Assembly (NCBI GenBank): GCA_025808415.1
Contig: CP075525.1
Span: forward strand, 977,501-1,041,500
Direction of reading: 5' to 3'
Origin: Cyclobacteriaceae bacterium
GTDB taxonomy: Bacteria > Bacteroidota > Bacteroidia > Cytophagales > Cyclobacteriaceae
Length of the DNA: 64,000 nt
Shown here: positions 38,788 through 46,767 of the stretch, piece after piece
Position numbering within the stretch: position 1 is the first letter of the stretch
Layout: every line of letters begins with the position of its first letter
The notes under the pieces: generated by a model
Databases searched by the model: none
What the model was told of the DNA's origin: nothing
The model's input: the letters and a program-made list of their open reading frames with translations, nothing else
Program-made: the position numbers and the translations under genes

Positions 38788-38918
38788 GCTGGCCGTTTTG
38801 TCGACCGTTTAAATTTTACGAGTCGTTGTCGGCCGTCAAATCTTGTTAGTCCAACGTTACTTAGTCCACCGTTCACTTTGAGGTCAGACGAAACGGTCAG
38901 CGAACATAAATTAATTCT
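38788..38918. other. Shared 3'-terminal segment, copy 1
   Basis: About 120 bp after the stop of the 65-aa gene. The ends CCGTTTTGTC and GACGAAACGG pair. Related segments with paired ends and other base pairs lie at 51542-51657 and 60521-60664, each behind a different gene. Confidence 0.6.
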
Positions 38919-39116
38919 TTAGTCCTTTGTCACCGGAAATTCTTCCAGGTCAAGAACCATTGAGTGAACTTCAATGTCAAACCAGTCAGTAAACATTTTA
39001 TAAGTCCTGTTTGTCGGCCAACCTGACTCGTCAGTGTACCAGTCGTTAAGTTCGTTAACAAATATGTTGTCAAAGTTCTTTTTAATCCATTTTTTAATGT
39101 CCTCGTTGCTCCCCAT
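38919..39116 (-). CDS. Hypothetical cassette protein, 65 aa
   Basis: Not recognised. An acidic, Trp-rich small protein (WIKKNFDNIFVNELNDWY, then WFDIEVHSMVLDLEEFP). No signal peptide or membrane segment. It is the only frame of its cassette in the array direction; the cassette also carries the 120-bp segment shared with other units. Confidence 0.65.
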   Translation of the reverse strand: MGSNEDIKKWIKKNFDNIFVNELNDWYTDESGWPTNRTYKMFTDWFDIEVHSMVLDLEEFPVTKD

Positions 39117-39201
39117 TAATTGTCAACAAAAAAATCACCGTGATGAGAAAAAATATTGTCTTCATCAATTAATTTCTAATTGGTTGTCGAGTGGCCATTG
39201 C

Positions 39202-39371
39202 GCCCAACGTTTGTGTTTCTGCAGTGTGGGGAATAGGAGCGCTAAAAAATGAAGCGAAGCGGAATGTTTAGCGCAACCATCTCCAAACTGTCCATCGTTA
39301 CTGAACGAAATTAAGAAATTACTTTTTATACACACACCGAACCCCCACATTGCAGAAACTTTTTGTTGGCA
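39202..39371. repeat. attC-like site 5 (family D)
   Basis: Boxes GCCCAAC and GTTGGCA; arms GTTTCTGCAGTGTGGGG and CCCCCACATTGCAGAAAC. 170 bp, with an extra inner stem around GGAGCGCTAAAAAATGAAGC. Site of the degenerate GNAT-like cassette. Confidence 0.86.
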
Positions 39372-39380
39372 GTAGTGCCG

Positions 39381-39551
39381 CTATGCTGTTACTTTTTTCT
39401 TGGTAGTCAACTTTCTTGTCTGCTTGCGTGTTGCGCTTTTCTTGGCCTTCAGCATTTTAATTACTTCGCTTATTCTTTTCTCTTCGTCTTTTGTCAACGG
39501 TCCAACACCACCAATGAAGTCCACGTCCAATTCTTTTTTTCTTGTTCTCAT
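39381..39551 (-). CDS. Small basic protein, partner of the GNAT-like pseudogene, 56 aa
   Basis: ATG at 39551 overlaps the TGA of the upstream pseudogene (ATGA). The product is LDVDFIGGVGPLTKDEEKRI followed by a Lys/Arg/Thr-rich tail. It is clearly related to the 66-aa protein at 47351-47551 (GVDFVIKSRPLTKKEEELLS plus basic tail), which also follows a GNAT-like gene. Function unknown; the basic tail could bind nucleic acid. Confidence 0.75.
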   Translation of the reverse strand: MRTRKKELDVDFIGGVGPLTKDEEKRISEVIKMLKAKKSATRKQTRKLTTKKKVTA

Positions 39552-39914
39552 AATTCCGTGTTTTTAAAATATTTGTCCAGCAACTTTAAAGCTGCTCTTG
39601 TTTCTATAATCATTAATCGTCCACCTGCATGGAAGGCTCCTAGTGTGTCAATGTAGTGATTGATTAATTGGGTCTTTGAAACGAATGAAATGTTTCCTTC
39701 AAACCCACGTTGAAATGAAAGTCTACATGCAAAGTTGGTTCAATTCAAATTTCCAGTCAAAAACCCATCCGTTTTTCTTAGTAATGGTTTTTAAGTCTTC
39801 CCTTGTCAGGTGGATAATACTGGTCGTAAAGCTGTCGCCCGTAATCCTGTTTTCAATGGAGTTTGTCAGCTTATCAATGACGAAATTCAGTCCCTTTGTC
39901 GTCCGTTTTTTCAC
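39548..39914 (-). pseudogene. GNAT-like cassette gene, internally deleted
   Basis: The N-terminal part (MKKRTTKGLNFVIDKLTNSI to WKFELNQ) and, in another frame, the C-terminal part (NFACRLSFQRGFEGNISFVS to LLDKYFKNTEL) both match the intact 175-aa protein at 47556-48083. About 65 residues between are missing, and the junction near 39730 shifts the frame, giving a stop after 63 residues. It is therefore a broken copy of the same family, while its downstream partner frame stays open. Confidence 0.85.
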
Positions 39915-39975
39915 TCCACAATTTACTTATTTTTACTCACTTTTTTCGGAGGGATTTTCTGTCCAGTGGCATTAC

Positions 39976-40107
39976 TGCCAACGGTTTGGGTTTGTGACGG
40001 CTGCGGCTTTCGAAGCACGTTCTTGTCCCCGTTGCAGAAACGAATTTAAGAAAACTAAACTTCATACCAACATCAAAAAAGCAGCTGGCACAAACCTGGT
40101 GTTGCCA
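39976..40107. repeat. attC-like site 6 (family E)
   Basis: Boxes TGCCAAC and GTTGCCA; arms GGGTTTGTGACGGCTGCGG and GCAGCTGGCACAAACC. 132 bp. Its cassette is cut by IS3 copy 1, and its right-hand edge GTTGCCAGC has no complementary partner edge. Confidence 0.85.
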
Positions 40108-40126
40108 GCTGTGCACGTCAACCACA

Positions 40127-40289
40127 CTATTTTAGTAAGGCCTCAATTTTTTCAGTCATAATACAACTAGGGTCGTCAAAAATCACCTTGTCCGGAAAGT
40201 TTTTAAGTCGGTAAGATGCCAACATGGTACAATGGAATAGTGTATCTTTTAAAGTAATTCCAGTTAGAAAGATTTCTTTTACTTGTCTG
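40127..40289 (-). pseudogene. 3' remnant of a cassette gene cut by IS3
   Basis: An open minus-strand frame ends with FPDKVIFDDPSCIMTEKIEA then LLK and stop at 40127-40129, about 20 bp from attC-like site 6, the position expected of a cassette gene's 3' end. The frame runs right into the IS3 end at 40290. The sequence beyond the IS is unrelated to it, so its 5' part has been lost. Family not recognised. Confidence 0.7.
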
Positions 40290-40305
40290 TGTAAGCTCCC
40301 CATTT

Positions 40306-41211
40306 TTAGGACAACTCTAAATTAGGAAATTTATTCATTGTTATTGTTGTAACCGGTTGTGGGTTTGTGGGAAACTCGTTTCGAGTTTCCCATAAATCCA
40401 CGGCCAGCATGTCCGCAGGACTGCGCCCTTCGAGCGCATCATGTGGACGGTCATAGTTGTAATCATTCATCCACTCATCAGCTAGGATTCTTACCTGGAT
40501 AAGGGATTCAAATAAGTACGCATCGAGAACATCTCTTCGGAAGCTTCCATTGAAACGCTCGATGTATGCATTCTGTGAAGGCTTGCCCGGTTGAATAAAC
40601 TGAAGCTGGATGTTGCGTTCTTCGCACCATAGGCCGAGTTTGCTTGAGATGAATTCGGGGCCATTATCAACCCTGATTCGCTGTGGTTTTCCTCTCCATT
40701 GAATGACTTGTTCAAGTACCCGTATCACTCGCTCAGCCCGTAGCGAAGTATCAACTTCAATAGCAAGGGCCTCACGGTTAAAGTCGTCCAGCAAGTTGAG
40801 TACTCTGAACTTGCGACCCGATAGAAGGGAATCACTCATAAAGTCCATCGACCAGCTTGCATTGATGTGGCTAACAGCCTCCAGGGGCTGAAGAACGCGT
40901 GCTGGTAATCTCCTTTTTCCTTTTCGTTTCATATTCAACTTCAATAATTTATACACCCGATGGATGCGTTTGTGGTTCCACAACAATCCTTCTTTCCTTA
41001 TCCTGAAATACATTTTCCAAAATCCTTCGGTAGGCCGTTTCTCAGCTAAGTTCTGGAGTTTATCAATCACCGCATGATCGTCCGTCTTACTTCGATAGTA
41101 GTAAACCGAACGTGAGAGATCCATCACTTCACAGGCCCGACCGAGGCTGACTTGAAAAGTCGTTCTCAGATAATCTACACGGGTTCGCTTCTCAGCGGGC
41201 CTTAGAACTTT
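40306..41211 (-). CDS. IS3 transposase OrfB (DDE integrase domain), copy 1
   Basis: About 301 aa from the shift site; an internal ATG at 41127 would give 273 aa. The rve-type catalytic triad is visible: Asp in WSMDFMSD, Asp in RVDNGPEFIS and Glu in AYIERFNGSFRRD. The HTH_21-like N-terminal part is in EGFWKMYFRIRKEG. It is normally made as OrfAB by a -1 ribosomal slip on A-AAA-AAG at the end of orfA, and that heptamer is present in the right frame. Confidence 0.95.
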   Translation of the reverse strand, partial: KVLRPAEKRTRVDYLRTTFQVSLGRACEVMDLSRSVYYYRSKTDDHAVIDKLQNLAEKRPTEGFWKMYFRIRKEGLLWNHKRIHRVYKLLKLNMKRKGKRRLPARVLQPLEAVSHINASWSMDFMSDSLLSGRKFRVLNLLDDFNREALAIEVDTSLRAERVIRVLEQVIQWRGKPQRIRVDNGPEFISSKLGLWCEERNIQLQFIQPGKPSQNAYIERFNGSFRRDVLDAYLFESLIQVRILADEWMNDYNYDRPHDALEGRSPADMLAVDLWETRNEFPTNPQPVTTITMNKFPNLELS

Positions 41212-41468
41212 TTTCCCAAAACGTCTTTGAGCATCTTGTTGTCCAGCGCCAGGTCACCATACATCTGCTTGAGCTTCCGATTTTCTTCCTCAAGCTCCTT
41301 AACGCGCTTAAGTTCGTTCATCTCCATACCTCCGTACTTAGCCTTCCAATTATAAATAGTGGCTTTGGACACTCCGTGCGAACGGGCAATGTCCTGGATG
41401 TTTTTGCCAGCATCAAACTCCTTGAGAATAGTGAAAATCTGGGCTTCGGTAAATCGTGTTCTTTTCAT
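41202..41468 (-). CDS. IS3 OrfA (HTH), copy 1
   Basis: 88 aa. A helix-turn-helix of the HTH_8/Tnp_1 type (FTEAQIFTILKEFDAGKNIQ, then GVSKATIYNWKAKYGGM) binds the IS ends; a leucine-zipper helix (LEEENRKLKQMYGDLALDNK) dimerises. Ends with GKKF at the A-AAA-AAG slip site that leads into orfB. Confidence 0.95.
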   Translation of the reverse strand: MKRTRFTEAQIFTILKEFDAGKNIQDIARSHGVSKATIYNWKAKYGGMEMNELKRVKELEEENRKLKQMYGDLALDNKMLKDVLGKKF

Positions 41469-41534
41469 TTTTAACAGTTTAAAGTTAGACCTTTTGTCTA
41501 ATTCAAAACTGTCCTATTTTCGGGGGAGCTTACA

Positions 41535-41808
41535 CAACCGTTAATGATTTTAGGACGCGTCTGGCTCCACTTATACAAAACGTTGTCGGTTTGGTCAGTC
41601 TGTGTCGATTAATTGTCCGAAAGAATTTTTTAGAGTCGATTTTTCAAATTTTCCTTCACCAAACCGAAAAAAATTCGCGTGTGTCGCACGCGGCACTGAA
41701 TTTTATTAAAGCCCTTTACTTTTTACTTAAAAGTCTGAAACTTTCCCGCGTGTCCGCGTACACGGACTAATTAAAAGTCAAAGTCATAAGTCGTGTTGGC
41801 GCAATTTG
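41535..41808. other. Remnant related to non-coding cassette M
   Basis: No gene. From the IS edge on, GGACGCGTCTGGCTCCAC and the following 200 bp match the non-coding cassettes at 58740 and 59309, with substitutions. The first 60 bp of that cassette type, including its edge GTTAGCGCC, are missing here. This shows that the sequence on the two sides of IS3 copy 1 comes from different cassettes. Confidence 0.7.
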
Positions 41809-42201
41809 TTAATTAACTTCAATTGTATCTCGTCTGATTTCAAAAGGGGTTTCATTAATTTGAAAAAAGTGCTTTCCGGTCTTGGTTGGTCTGAAAGTTA
41901 TCGTGGTATCCGTGTAGACCATAACAGTCGGACAGTCACCGTGCGATTTGAATCTAGCGGTGGCTTTTAGAAGATAATGTCTGTCTTTGGTTTCTATTAA
42001 CTTGATTTTTAAATCACTATGGCAGCCATTTGTCGCTTGAGCTTTTAACTCTAATTCAATGTCCTGATTTAATGTCCCATTTTGAGGAATTGATGACTCG
42101 TAGATGTCAATAGTAACAATTTTGTTCACGTAATTAACTGGCTCACAAGAAAAGATAACTATCACAAAGTGTAAGAATAGGTATTTATTCACTTGTCTCA
42201 T
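41809..42201 (-). CDS. Hypothetical cassette lipoprotein, 130 aa
   Basis: Signal peptide with lipobox VIFSC (Cys about 19). The mature part is beta-rich (IELELKAQATNGCHSDLKIK, then GKHFFQINETPFEIRRDTIE) with two further cysteines. Probably a small periplasmic or outer-membrane lipoprotein; no family recognised. Its cassette's right edge is CGCTAAC, the same as the M cassettes, so the gene lies in an M-type backbone. Confidence 0.75.
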   Translation of the reverse strand: MRQVNKYLFLHFVIVIFSCEPVNYVNKIVTIDIYESSIPQNGTLNQDIELELKAQATNGCHSDLKIKLIETKDRHYLLKATARFKSHGDCPTVMVYTDTTITFRPTKTGKHFFQINETPFEIRRDTIEVN

Positions 42202-42258
42202 GTTAGTTAGACACTTTATGTCCTTATTTGGTTGTACTTTTTGTTGTCCGCGTATTGG

Positions 42259-42388
42259 CGCTAACGTTTGGCTATTTGCAGTGGCTGGCTTTTGAAACCA
42301 TATTTATCCACCGTGACCAAACGTAGTAGCGAAGATAAAACTTAATACTTACACTTCACCCAGCCATTGCAAATAGCTGCTGTTATGC
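42259..42388. repeat. attC-like site 7 (family C)
   Basis: Boxes CGCTAAC and GTTATGC; arms GGCTATTTGCAGTGGCTGG and CCAGCCATTGCAAATAGC. 130 bp. Site of the 243-aa cassette. Confidence 0.87.
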
Positions 42389-43114
42389 ACCGTTTTTATA
42401 CCTCTCCTCTAAATGTTTGTCCTTGTCGAACGTCTTTTTCTCAATATCAACTAATATGTCCGTCAATGAATATTCTAATTTCTTAGCCATTGGCTGGGCG
42501 TCATGAACTAAAGAGTAAACATTTAATTTTTTGTCTGTCGCTAAATAGTTACCGTCTTCCAAGTCGTAGAATGCATAGTAAGTCCGGTTGCCGAAATCAA
42601 TGTCGAATATGTCGTCAGGATTCAATCTACTTTTTAAATTGTCTCCAAGTCGCTCGTAAAACAAGTCTATCTCCGAAGGTGGATAGTTCACTGGTGTCCT
42701 TTGAAGATTTTTGCTTTCAATTCTCCTTAAATCAAACTCTTCAATCTCATAATTTGAATTCTCAATTCTTAGGCCAGCTAGGTAGTTGTCATGAATCAAG
42801 AATTCAACATTTACATAGTCGTTCTGTTTCTTGGAGTAAATTCTCTGTCCCGAAATTTTATAATTCTGTCCTCGTTTTTTAAAGTCATTCAATGTTGTCC
42901 CAGGATACCCAACTGTCAGGAACTTGAAACCTGGAAATAAAACCCAGTCACTTATATTGAGTAAGTTGGTCCTTCTTCTTTGTTCTTTCAGTTCATTAAA
43001 GTCGTCAGATAAACTGTTTGTTAAACTCGTCACTAACGTAGTCCATTCTTGTCTCTGAACCTTAAACTTGTAAGGTGGAAATACTCGTCCGATTATTTTT
43101 TGTAGTCCTGTCAT
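42383..43114 (-). CDS. Hypothetical cassette protein, 243 aa
   Basis: Start at ATG 43114 (MTGLQKIIGRVFPPYKF); the longer frame begins inside the attC-like site and is not credible. No signal peptide. Mixed alpha/beta with an acidic middle (LNPDDIFDIDFGNRTYYAFY, then EDGNYLATDKKLNVYSLVHD). The stop codon TAA is formed by the R-box of its own site (GCATAAC on the minus strand), so the gene fills its cassette from edge to edge. Cassette edges pair as GTTATGCACC plus TTTTT. Family not recognised. Confidence 0.8.
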   Translation of the reverse strand: MTGLQKIIGRVFPPYKFKVQRQEWTTLVTSLTNSLSDDFNELKEQRRRTNLLNISDWVLFPGFKFLTVGYPGTTLNDFKKRGQNYKISGQRIYSKKQNDYVNVEFLIHDNYLAGLRIENSNYEIEEFDLRRIESKNLQRTPVNYPPSEIDLFYERLGDNLKSRLNPDDIFDIDFGNRTYYAFYDLEDGNYLATDKKLNVYSLVHDAQPMAKKLEYSLTDILVDIEKKTFDKDKHLEERYKNGA

Positions 43115-43129
43115 TCGTTTAAAAATGGT

Positions 43130-43260
43130 GCATAACGTTTGTGTTTGCGCAGTGGTGGGACTTTGAAACACTTCACTGTCCCACGTGACCAAACGTTGAA
43201 CGAAGATAAAAACTTATAGCTTACATCAAACCCAACCATTGCGCAAACATTTTGTTGTGG
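43130..43260. repeat. attC-like site 8 (family C)
   Basis: Boxes GCATAAC and GTTGTGG; arms GTGTTTGCGCAGTGGT and ACCATTGCGCAAACA. 131 bp. Site of the two-gene HEPN-like cassette. Confidence 0.87.
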
Positions 43261-43292
43261 GTTCGTGCCGCCCTTGGAGAATCTGAGCACGG

Positions 43293-43338
43293 ATGCAAAG
43301 GCTTAGGATTTATGCATCGGCATGTGCGGCCTTTGCAT
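43293..43338. other. 10-bp inverted repeat 3' of the HEPN-like gene
   Basis: ATGCAAAGGC (43293-43302) and GCCTTTGCAT (43329-43338) pair perfectly with a 26-nt loop. It lies between the stop of the HEPN-like gene and the attC-like site. There is no T tract on either side, so it is not a plain terminator. Confidence 0.5.
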
Positions 43339-43350
43339 TGGTGCGATTAA

Positions 43351-43764
43351 TCAGCTTGTCTTTAGTCCAACTGATTGTAGATACTTTTTAAAATTCTCAA
43401 GATTTTTAACACAGTATCCGTAGTCCACCTGTTTAAGTCTTTCAAAAGTTTCAAAGTCTGTTATGCCGTCATACCTGGCTGTCTGAGAATACTGATAGAG
43501 TGAGTTGTATTCTCTCCATGCACCCTTAGATATGGGCATCGATGGGTTTGGTCTGTCTGGGTTTATATTGCGTTCAATTTCATAGTGAGTGTCTCCGATA
43601 CTTATACCTTTTTGGTCTGCAAGACCTTGGAGAAGATGAATTGCCTGATAAAATAGAACGGTTATTTTCCAGTCAAAAAATCTGTCAGGGAATTGCTCAC
43701 AGATACAGTCATGGAATTTAGCATTATGCTCTGCCTGAAGAATGTGATTTTGCAATTCTTTCAA
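43351..43764 (-). CDS. HEPN-like cassette protein, 137 aa
   Basis: All-helical with ILQAEHNAKFHDCICEQFPD and FYQAIHLLQGLADQKGI, reminiscent of HEPN-type four-helix proteins; a conserved R-x4-6-H motif is not obvious, so the family is tentative. It overlaps the upstream gene by 41 bp, so the pair is probably coexpressed and may act as a two-component (toxin-antitoxin- or defence-like) module. Confidence 0.7.
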   Translation of the reverse strand: MKELQNHILQAEHNAKFHDCICEQFPDRFFDWKITVLFYQAIHLLQGLADQKGISIGDTHYEIERNINPDRPNPSMPISKGAWREYNSLYQYSQTARYDGITDFETFERLKQVDYGYCVKNLENFKKYLQSVGLKTS

Positions 43765-44275
43765 GATTAAGCTCAGAGATTTTATTTACTTTCCCAATCA
43801 ATTCAACAGGGACGAATTGAAAGTAAATTGGATAACGAGTGTTGATGTCCAATTTGTTATACCACTCAAAAAATTCAAAAACAGACGTGCGGTTTTTGAT
43901 GTTGTCCTCCTTCAAAACAATTGAATAGTACAAGGCATTGTTTGCATTTTTTGTCAAATGCACAGATGAAAGCAATTCAGTTTTGCTCTTAAAAAATCCT
44001 TGTACAACTTTAGAAATCAAGTCTTTCACTTGTTGGTCAATGTTTGTTGAACTTTGCAAGACACTCTCTAAAGGGTTGTTCATAAACCCTTCAATCTGCT
44101 CAGCCAGTTTTGTCTTCTTACCTATTTTGTCGAATAGCTCATAGCTATTATCCACCTCCTCCTTGAATCTTTCAAGATGCTCCTGAAGAAGGTATAATAT
44201 AGCTTTAAGCTGCTGAACTTGAGAGTCCTTGGCAGTTGGAGTGGAGTCTAATATTTCTCCATTACTTTTATTCAT
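43724..44275 (-). CDS. Hypothetical helical cassette protein, 183 aa
   Basis: Long amphipathic helices (AILYLLQEHLERFKEEVDNS and IDQQVKDLISKVVQGFFKSK), then an alpha/beta tail ending FQFVPVELIGKVNKISELNL. No signal peptide. Not recognised. First gene of the two-gene cassette; about 335 bp of non-coding DNA precede it, unlike other cassette genes, so this cassette may carry its own promoter. Confidence 0.75.
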   Translation of the reverse strand: MNKSNGEILDSTPTAKDSQVQQLKAILYLLQEHLERFKEEVDNSYELFDKIGKKTKLAEQIEGFMNNPLESVLQSSTNIDQQVKDLISKVVQGFFKSKTELLSSVHLTKNANNALYYSIVLKEDNIKNRTSVFEFFEWYNKLDINTRYPIYFQFVPVELIGKVNKISELNLERIAKSHSSGRA

Positions 44276-44610
44276 AGTTAAAGTCTAAGCTTTAAAAAGG
44301 ACCACAAATGTATAACGAAAAGTAGCAATTTTTGAGTCAATATTTCAAGTGTTTTTTAGGGGCTAAAAGTGACACTTAAATTTGCACGTCATTTTTGCCT
44401 CGAAATTTGGCCTAAAAAACCGAAAATGTCCTTTTTTAAGCAAATTTCATATAATTTGGTTCTAAAACTAAATCTGAGGTTAAGTCGTCCGGCTGGGATG
44501 TGCGGCAGCAAGAGCAGGCTCTTTTTGCTTGCTTTGGTGTCAGGGAGGGATGAGCGGCAAGCAAATGTGCCTGTGCGCGAATGGAGCCACTCTGTCCCTG
44601 GCGGCATGAC
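44276..44610. other. Long 5' non-coding stretch of the HEPN-like cassette
   Basis: 335 bp without a credible gene. It contains AT-rich DNA next to the gene start (ATATAATTTGG near 44450 and similar), which may include a promoter. The right part is related in wording to the sequence at 62290-62350 (GGATGAGCGGCAAGCAAATG against GAATGAGCGGCCAGGCAATG). Function not evident. Confidence 0.5.
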
Positions 44611-44740
44611 CCACAACGTTTTAGTGTTTGCTTAGTGGCGGATAAATCCAACGGATTTGTCCGCCTACACCGAAGGTAGTAAAAAAACGAAAACTATGGG
44701 CGACTGTGTCGCCCGCCATTAAGCAAACACGGTGTTGGCA
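44611..44740. repeat. attC-like site 9 (family A)
   Basis: Boxes CCACAAC and GTTGGCA; arms GTGTTTGCTTAGTGGCGG and CCGCCATTAAGCAAACAC. 130 bp. The arms show compensatory C-G for T-A changes relative to site 1. Site of the nuclease-like cassette. Confidence 0.88.
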
Positions 44741-44749
44741 GCTGGCCAC

Positions 44750-45325
44750 TTAGTCCAGTCCCTTTTTAAGTTCAATAATTCTCTTTGAAAATAACTTTTC
44801 TGAATAGTCGACATGTTCCTTAGTCCCCCGAGTTAGAACTATTTTTTTCTTGTCATTAAATCCAAATGAGAATTTACTGTCTGCTTTGTCACTTGTTTTA
44901 AGTCTTAAACCACTTAAGAATTTAATCATTTCGTCTTCCGAAAAAATCATGAGTACATGGTCATACCAGTCATTTTTTCTTACACTCCTTGATTTCTCTT
45001 TCCTTGTCGGGTTTGTGATAAAGAGTCCAAAGAGTATATAAAAGTCAGCAAGTCCCTTTTCTATTTTAAACTTGCTAAACCATGTGTAATTTTTGTAGCG
45101 GATAATTGTCTCATTTTTGGGTGGTTTTGGGTTGTAAGTCCGTGAACCCTTTACTTGAATTGTCAAGCATTTTTTTGTCTTGTTATTATACATCAACAAG
45201 TCAAACCCTTTTTGTTGTCTTGTCGAAGGAATTAGTATTGAATAACCGTCTCGCTTGTTGAATTTTTTCTCCAACTCATTTATAACCATATTTTCTGAAA
45301 ACGGTAATGTCAGTATAGGGTCCAT
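44750..45325 (-). CDS. PD-(D/E)XK nuclease-like cassette protein, 191 aa
   Basis: Residues about 20-62 have the arrangement expected of the PD-(D/E)XK core: Glu in the first helix (NELEKKF), Asp in GFDLLMY, then IQVKGSRTY as the Q-x-K strand. This fold occurs in restriction enzymes and repair nucleases. The rest is basic with a Lys-rich C-terminus. No methylase is present in the cassette, so its role (restriction, repair or other) is open. Fills its cassette; start 23 bp from the edge. Confidence 0.75.
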   Translation of the reverse strand: MDPILTLPFSENMVINELEKKFNKRDGYSILIPSTRQQKGFDLLMYNNKTKKCLTIQVKGSRTYNPKPPKNETIIRYKNYTWFSKFKIEKGLADFYILFGLFITNPTRKEKSRSVRKNDWYDHVLMIFSEDEMIKFLSGLRLKTSDKADSKFSFGFNDKKKIVLTRGTKEHVDYSEKLFSKRIIELKKGLD

Positions 45326-45347
45326 TTTTTATTTTTTAGTGGCTTGC

Positions 45348-45474
45348 TGCCAACGTGGGTGCATATTGCGTGGCGTTTATGAAATGCGCAATGTCCACCG
45401 TTGCAGAACGAAGATAGGAGAGAAGCGCGAATTAGCCAAGCGTCCCCCGCCATGCAATATGCACAGTGTTGTGC
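45348..45474. repeat. attC-like site 10 (family B)
   Basis: Boxes TGCCAAC and GTTGTGC. 127 bp, nearly identical to site 2. Site of non-coding cassette N, copy 2. Confidence 0.87.
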
Positions 45475-45872
45475 ACCGTGCATTCTGTCGAACGTTATAA
45501 AGAAACGGGTTTGTCTACCGTCACCAAACGTTATCATGAAACCAAGTCCTTGTCGCCCGAAGTAGACAGATGTGCGGTGTCAACACGTGCGCGCGGGCAA
45601 AAGCCTAAACTATCTGCGGACGATAATTTTGATTATCAAACCGAAGACCGTCTGCGCACACGTGTCTTAATTTGTCTTTTGATACAGTCGCGGAGCCGTC
45701 TACCGAAGCCGACATTGTCTCGCAGTCAGCAAACATAATTTTGAAACTTTATTGTCGCGCGATGGCAGTGGAGATGAATGGAATAGAAAGCGTGTCTGCC
45801 GAAAACTACGATTGAAAAACGGTTTATGAATTCAATGTTGTCACCCATTGCGAAGCCCGCAATTCGCATGGT
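45475..45872. other. Non-coding cassette N, copy 2
   Basis: Same unit as 37541-37938 with scattered substitutions. The GATAAT-TTTG-ATTATC hairpin and the enclosing ACACGTG arms are kept. No convincing gene. Confidence 0.75.
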
Positions 45873-46001
45873 GCACAACGTTTTGGGTTTGTTTAGTGGC
45901 GGATAAATCCAACGGATTTGTCCGCCTACACGAATATAAATAAACTTGCTGACACTACGGGCGACTGTGTCGCCCGCCATTAAACAAACCTGGTGTTGGC
46001 A
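45873..46001. repeat. attC-like site 11 (family A)
   Basis: Boxes GCACAAC and GTTGGCA. 129 bp. Interior identical to site 20, which belongs to the duplicate of the same cassette. Confidence 0.88.
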
Positions 46002-46012
46002 ACTGTGCGCTA

Positions 46013-46606
46013 TTACACTCCAGTCCGTATATTATTTATTTTCCAAAAAATATTCTTTTTATGTCGTTGCAAAGTCATTGTTGTCTGTCCGTGTACTTGC
46101 TTTTTATTGTCAGTCAGATAAAAAAGTGTCATTGTAACTTCAACTATTTTTCGATTTAGTTTTTTGATTTTAGTCACATTTGCTCCATCTATTGGTTCCA
46201 TTCCACCAATAAACTCATAGCGATTACAGAAGTCACACTTGATGTTTTCAAATTGGTCTAAGTCGGTAAAGTCTTTAAATCTCTCGTATGGAATAGTTTT
46301 TAAATTACCTTGACAGTCTTTAAAGTTTTTAACTAAGTCGTTTATTAATTCGTCAGTAAAGAAGTTGTCTTTAAGTCCATTACGATAATTTGTAAAATCG
46401 AGGTCCGTCATGCCGTCTGCTGTCCTTACAAATTGAGGATTAAAGTCTTTTATTTCATTTTTTTTTATAAGGTCGATATACCAATCAAAAAAGGATTCGC
46501 ACCGAATTTTAATTCGAAGGGAGTCAGTCGTTGTAACCCTTGTTTGTCCAAGTACAGTGGAGCAGGTCAATAAAGTCAGAAGGATAAATACAGATTGTTT
46601 GTTCAT
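46013..46606 (-). CDS. Exported hypothetical protein X, copy 1 (197 aa)
   Basis: Signal peptide (MNKQSVFILLTLLTCSTVLG, cleavage near 20-21). The mature protein is beta-rich with CESFFDWYIDLIKKNEIKDF, CDFCNRYEF and a C-terminal QTTMTLQRHKKNIFWKINNI, resembling the general shape of DUF3828/SnoaL-like exported domains. Function unknown. The protein at 52883-53476 is identical, and identity extends across the whole cassette and its site. Confidence 0.82.
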   Translation of the reverse strand: MNKQSVFILLTLLTCSTVLGQTRVTTTDSLRIKIRCESFFDWYIDLIKKNEIKDFNPQFVRTADGMTDLDFTNYRNGLKDNFFTDELINDLVKNFKDCQGNLKTIPYERFKDFTDLDQFENIKCDFCNRYEFIGGMEPIDGANVTKIKKLNRKIVEVTMTLFYLTDNKKQVHGQTTMTLQRHKKNIFWKINNIRTGV

Positions 46607-46640
46607 CCTATTTTAGGTCGAGAATTTTTTTGCGCATTGT

Positions 46641-46767
46641 TGCCAACGTGGGTGCATATTGCGTGGCGTTTATGGAATGCGCAATGTCCACCGTTGCAGG
46701 ACGAAGATAGGAGAGATGCGCGAATTAGCCAAGCGTCCCCCGCCATGCAATATGCACAGTGTTGTGC
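46641..46767. repeat. attC-like site 12 (family B)
   Basis: Boxes TGCCAAC and GTTGTGC. 127 bp. Site of non-coding cassette N, copy 3. Confidence 0.87.

Larger units (their letters stand above)
40290..41534 (-). mobile_element. IS3-family insertion sequence, copy 1
   Basis: 1245 bp with terminal inverted repeats TGTAAGCTCCCC and GGGGGAGCTTACA. It encodes orfA and orfB in overlapping frames. Copy 2 at 56794-58038 is the same length, in opposite orientation, with identical proteins. No target duplication can be found here (left flank ACTTGTCTG, right flank CAACCG). The 4-bp duplication at copy 2 suggests the IS407-like group. Confidence 0.96.

Noticed and set aside
41535..41801. A degenerate attC-like site just right of IS3 copy 1 ending at GTTGGCGC
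   Set aside because: The sequence matches the body of cassette M, and no left arm complementary to the supposed right arm can be found.
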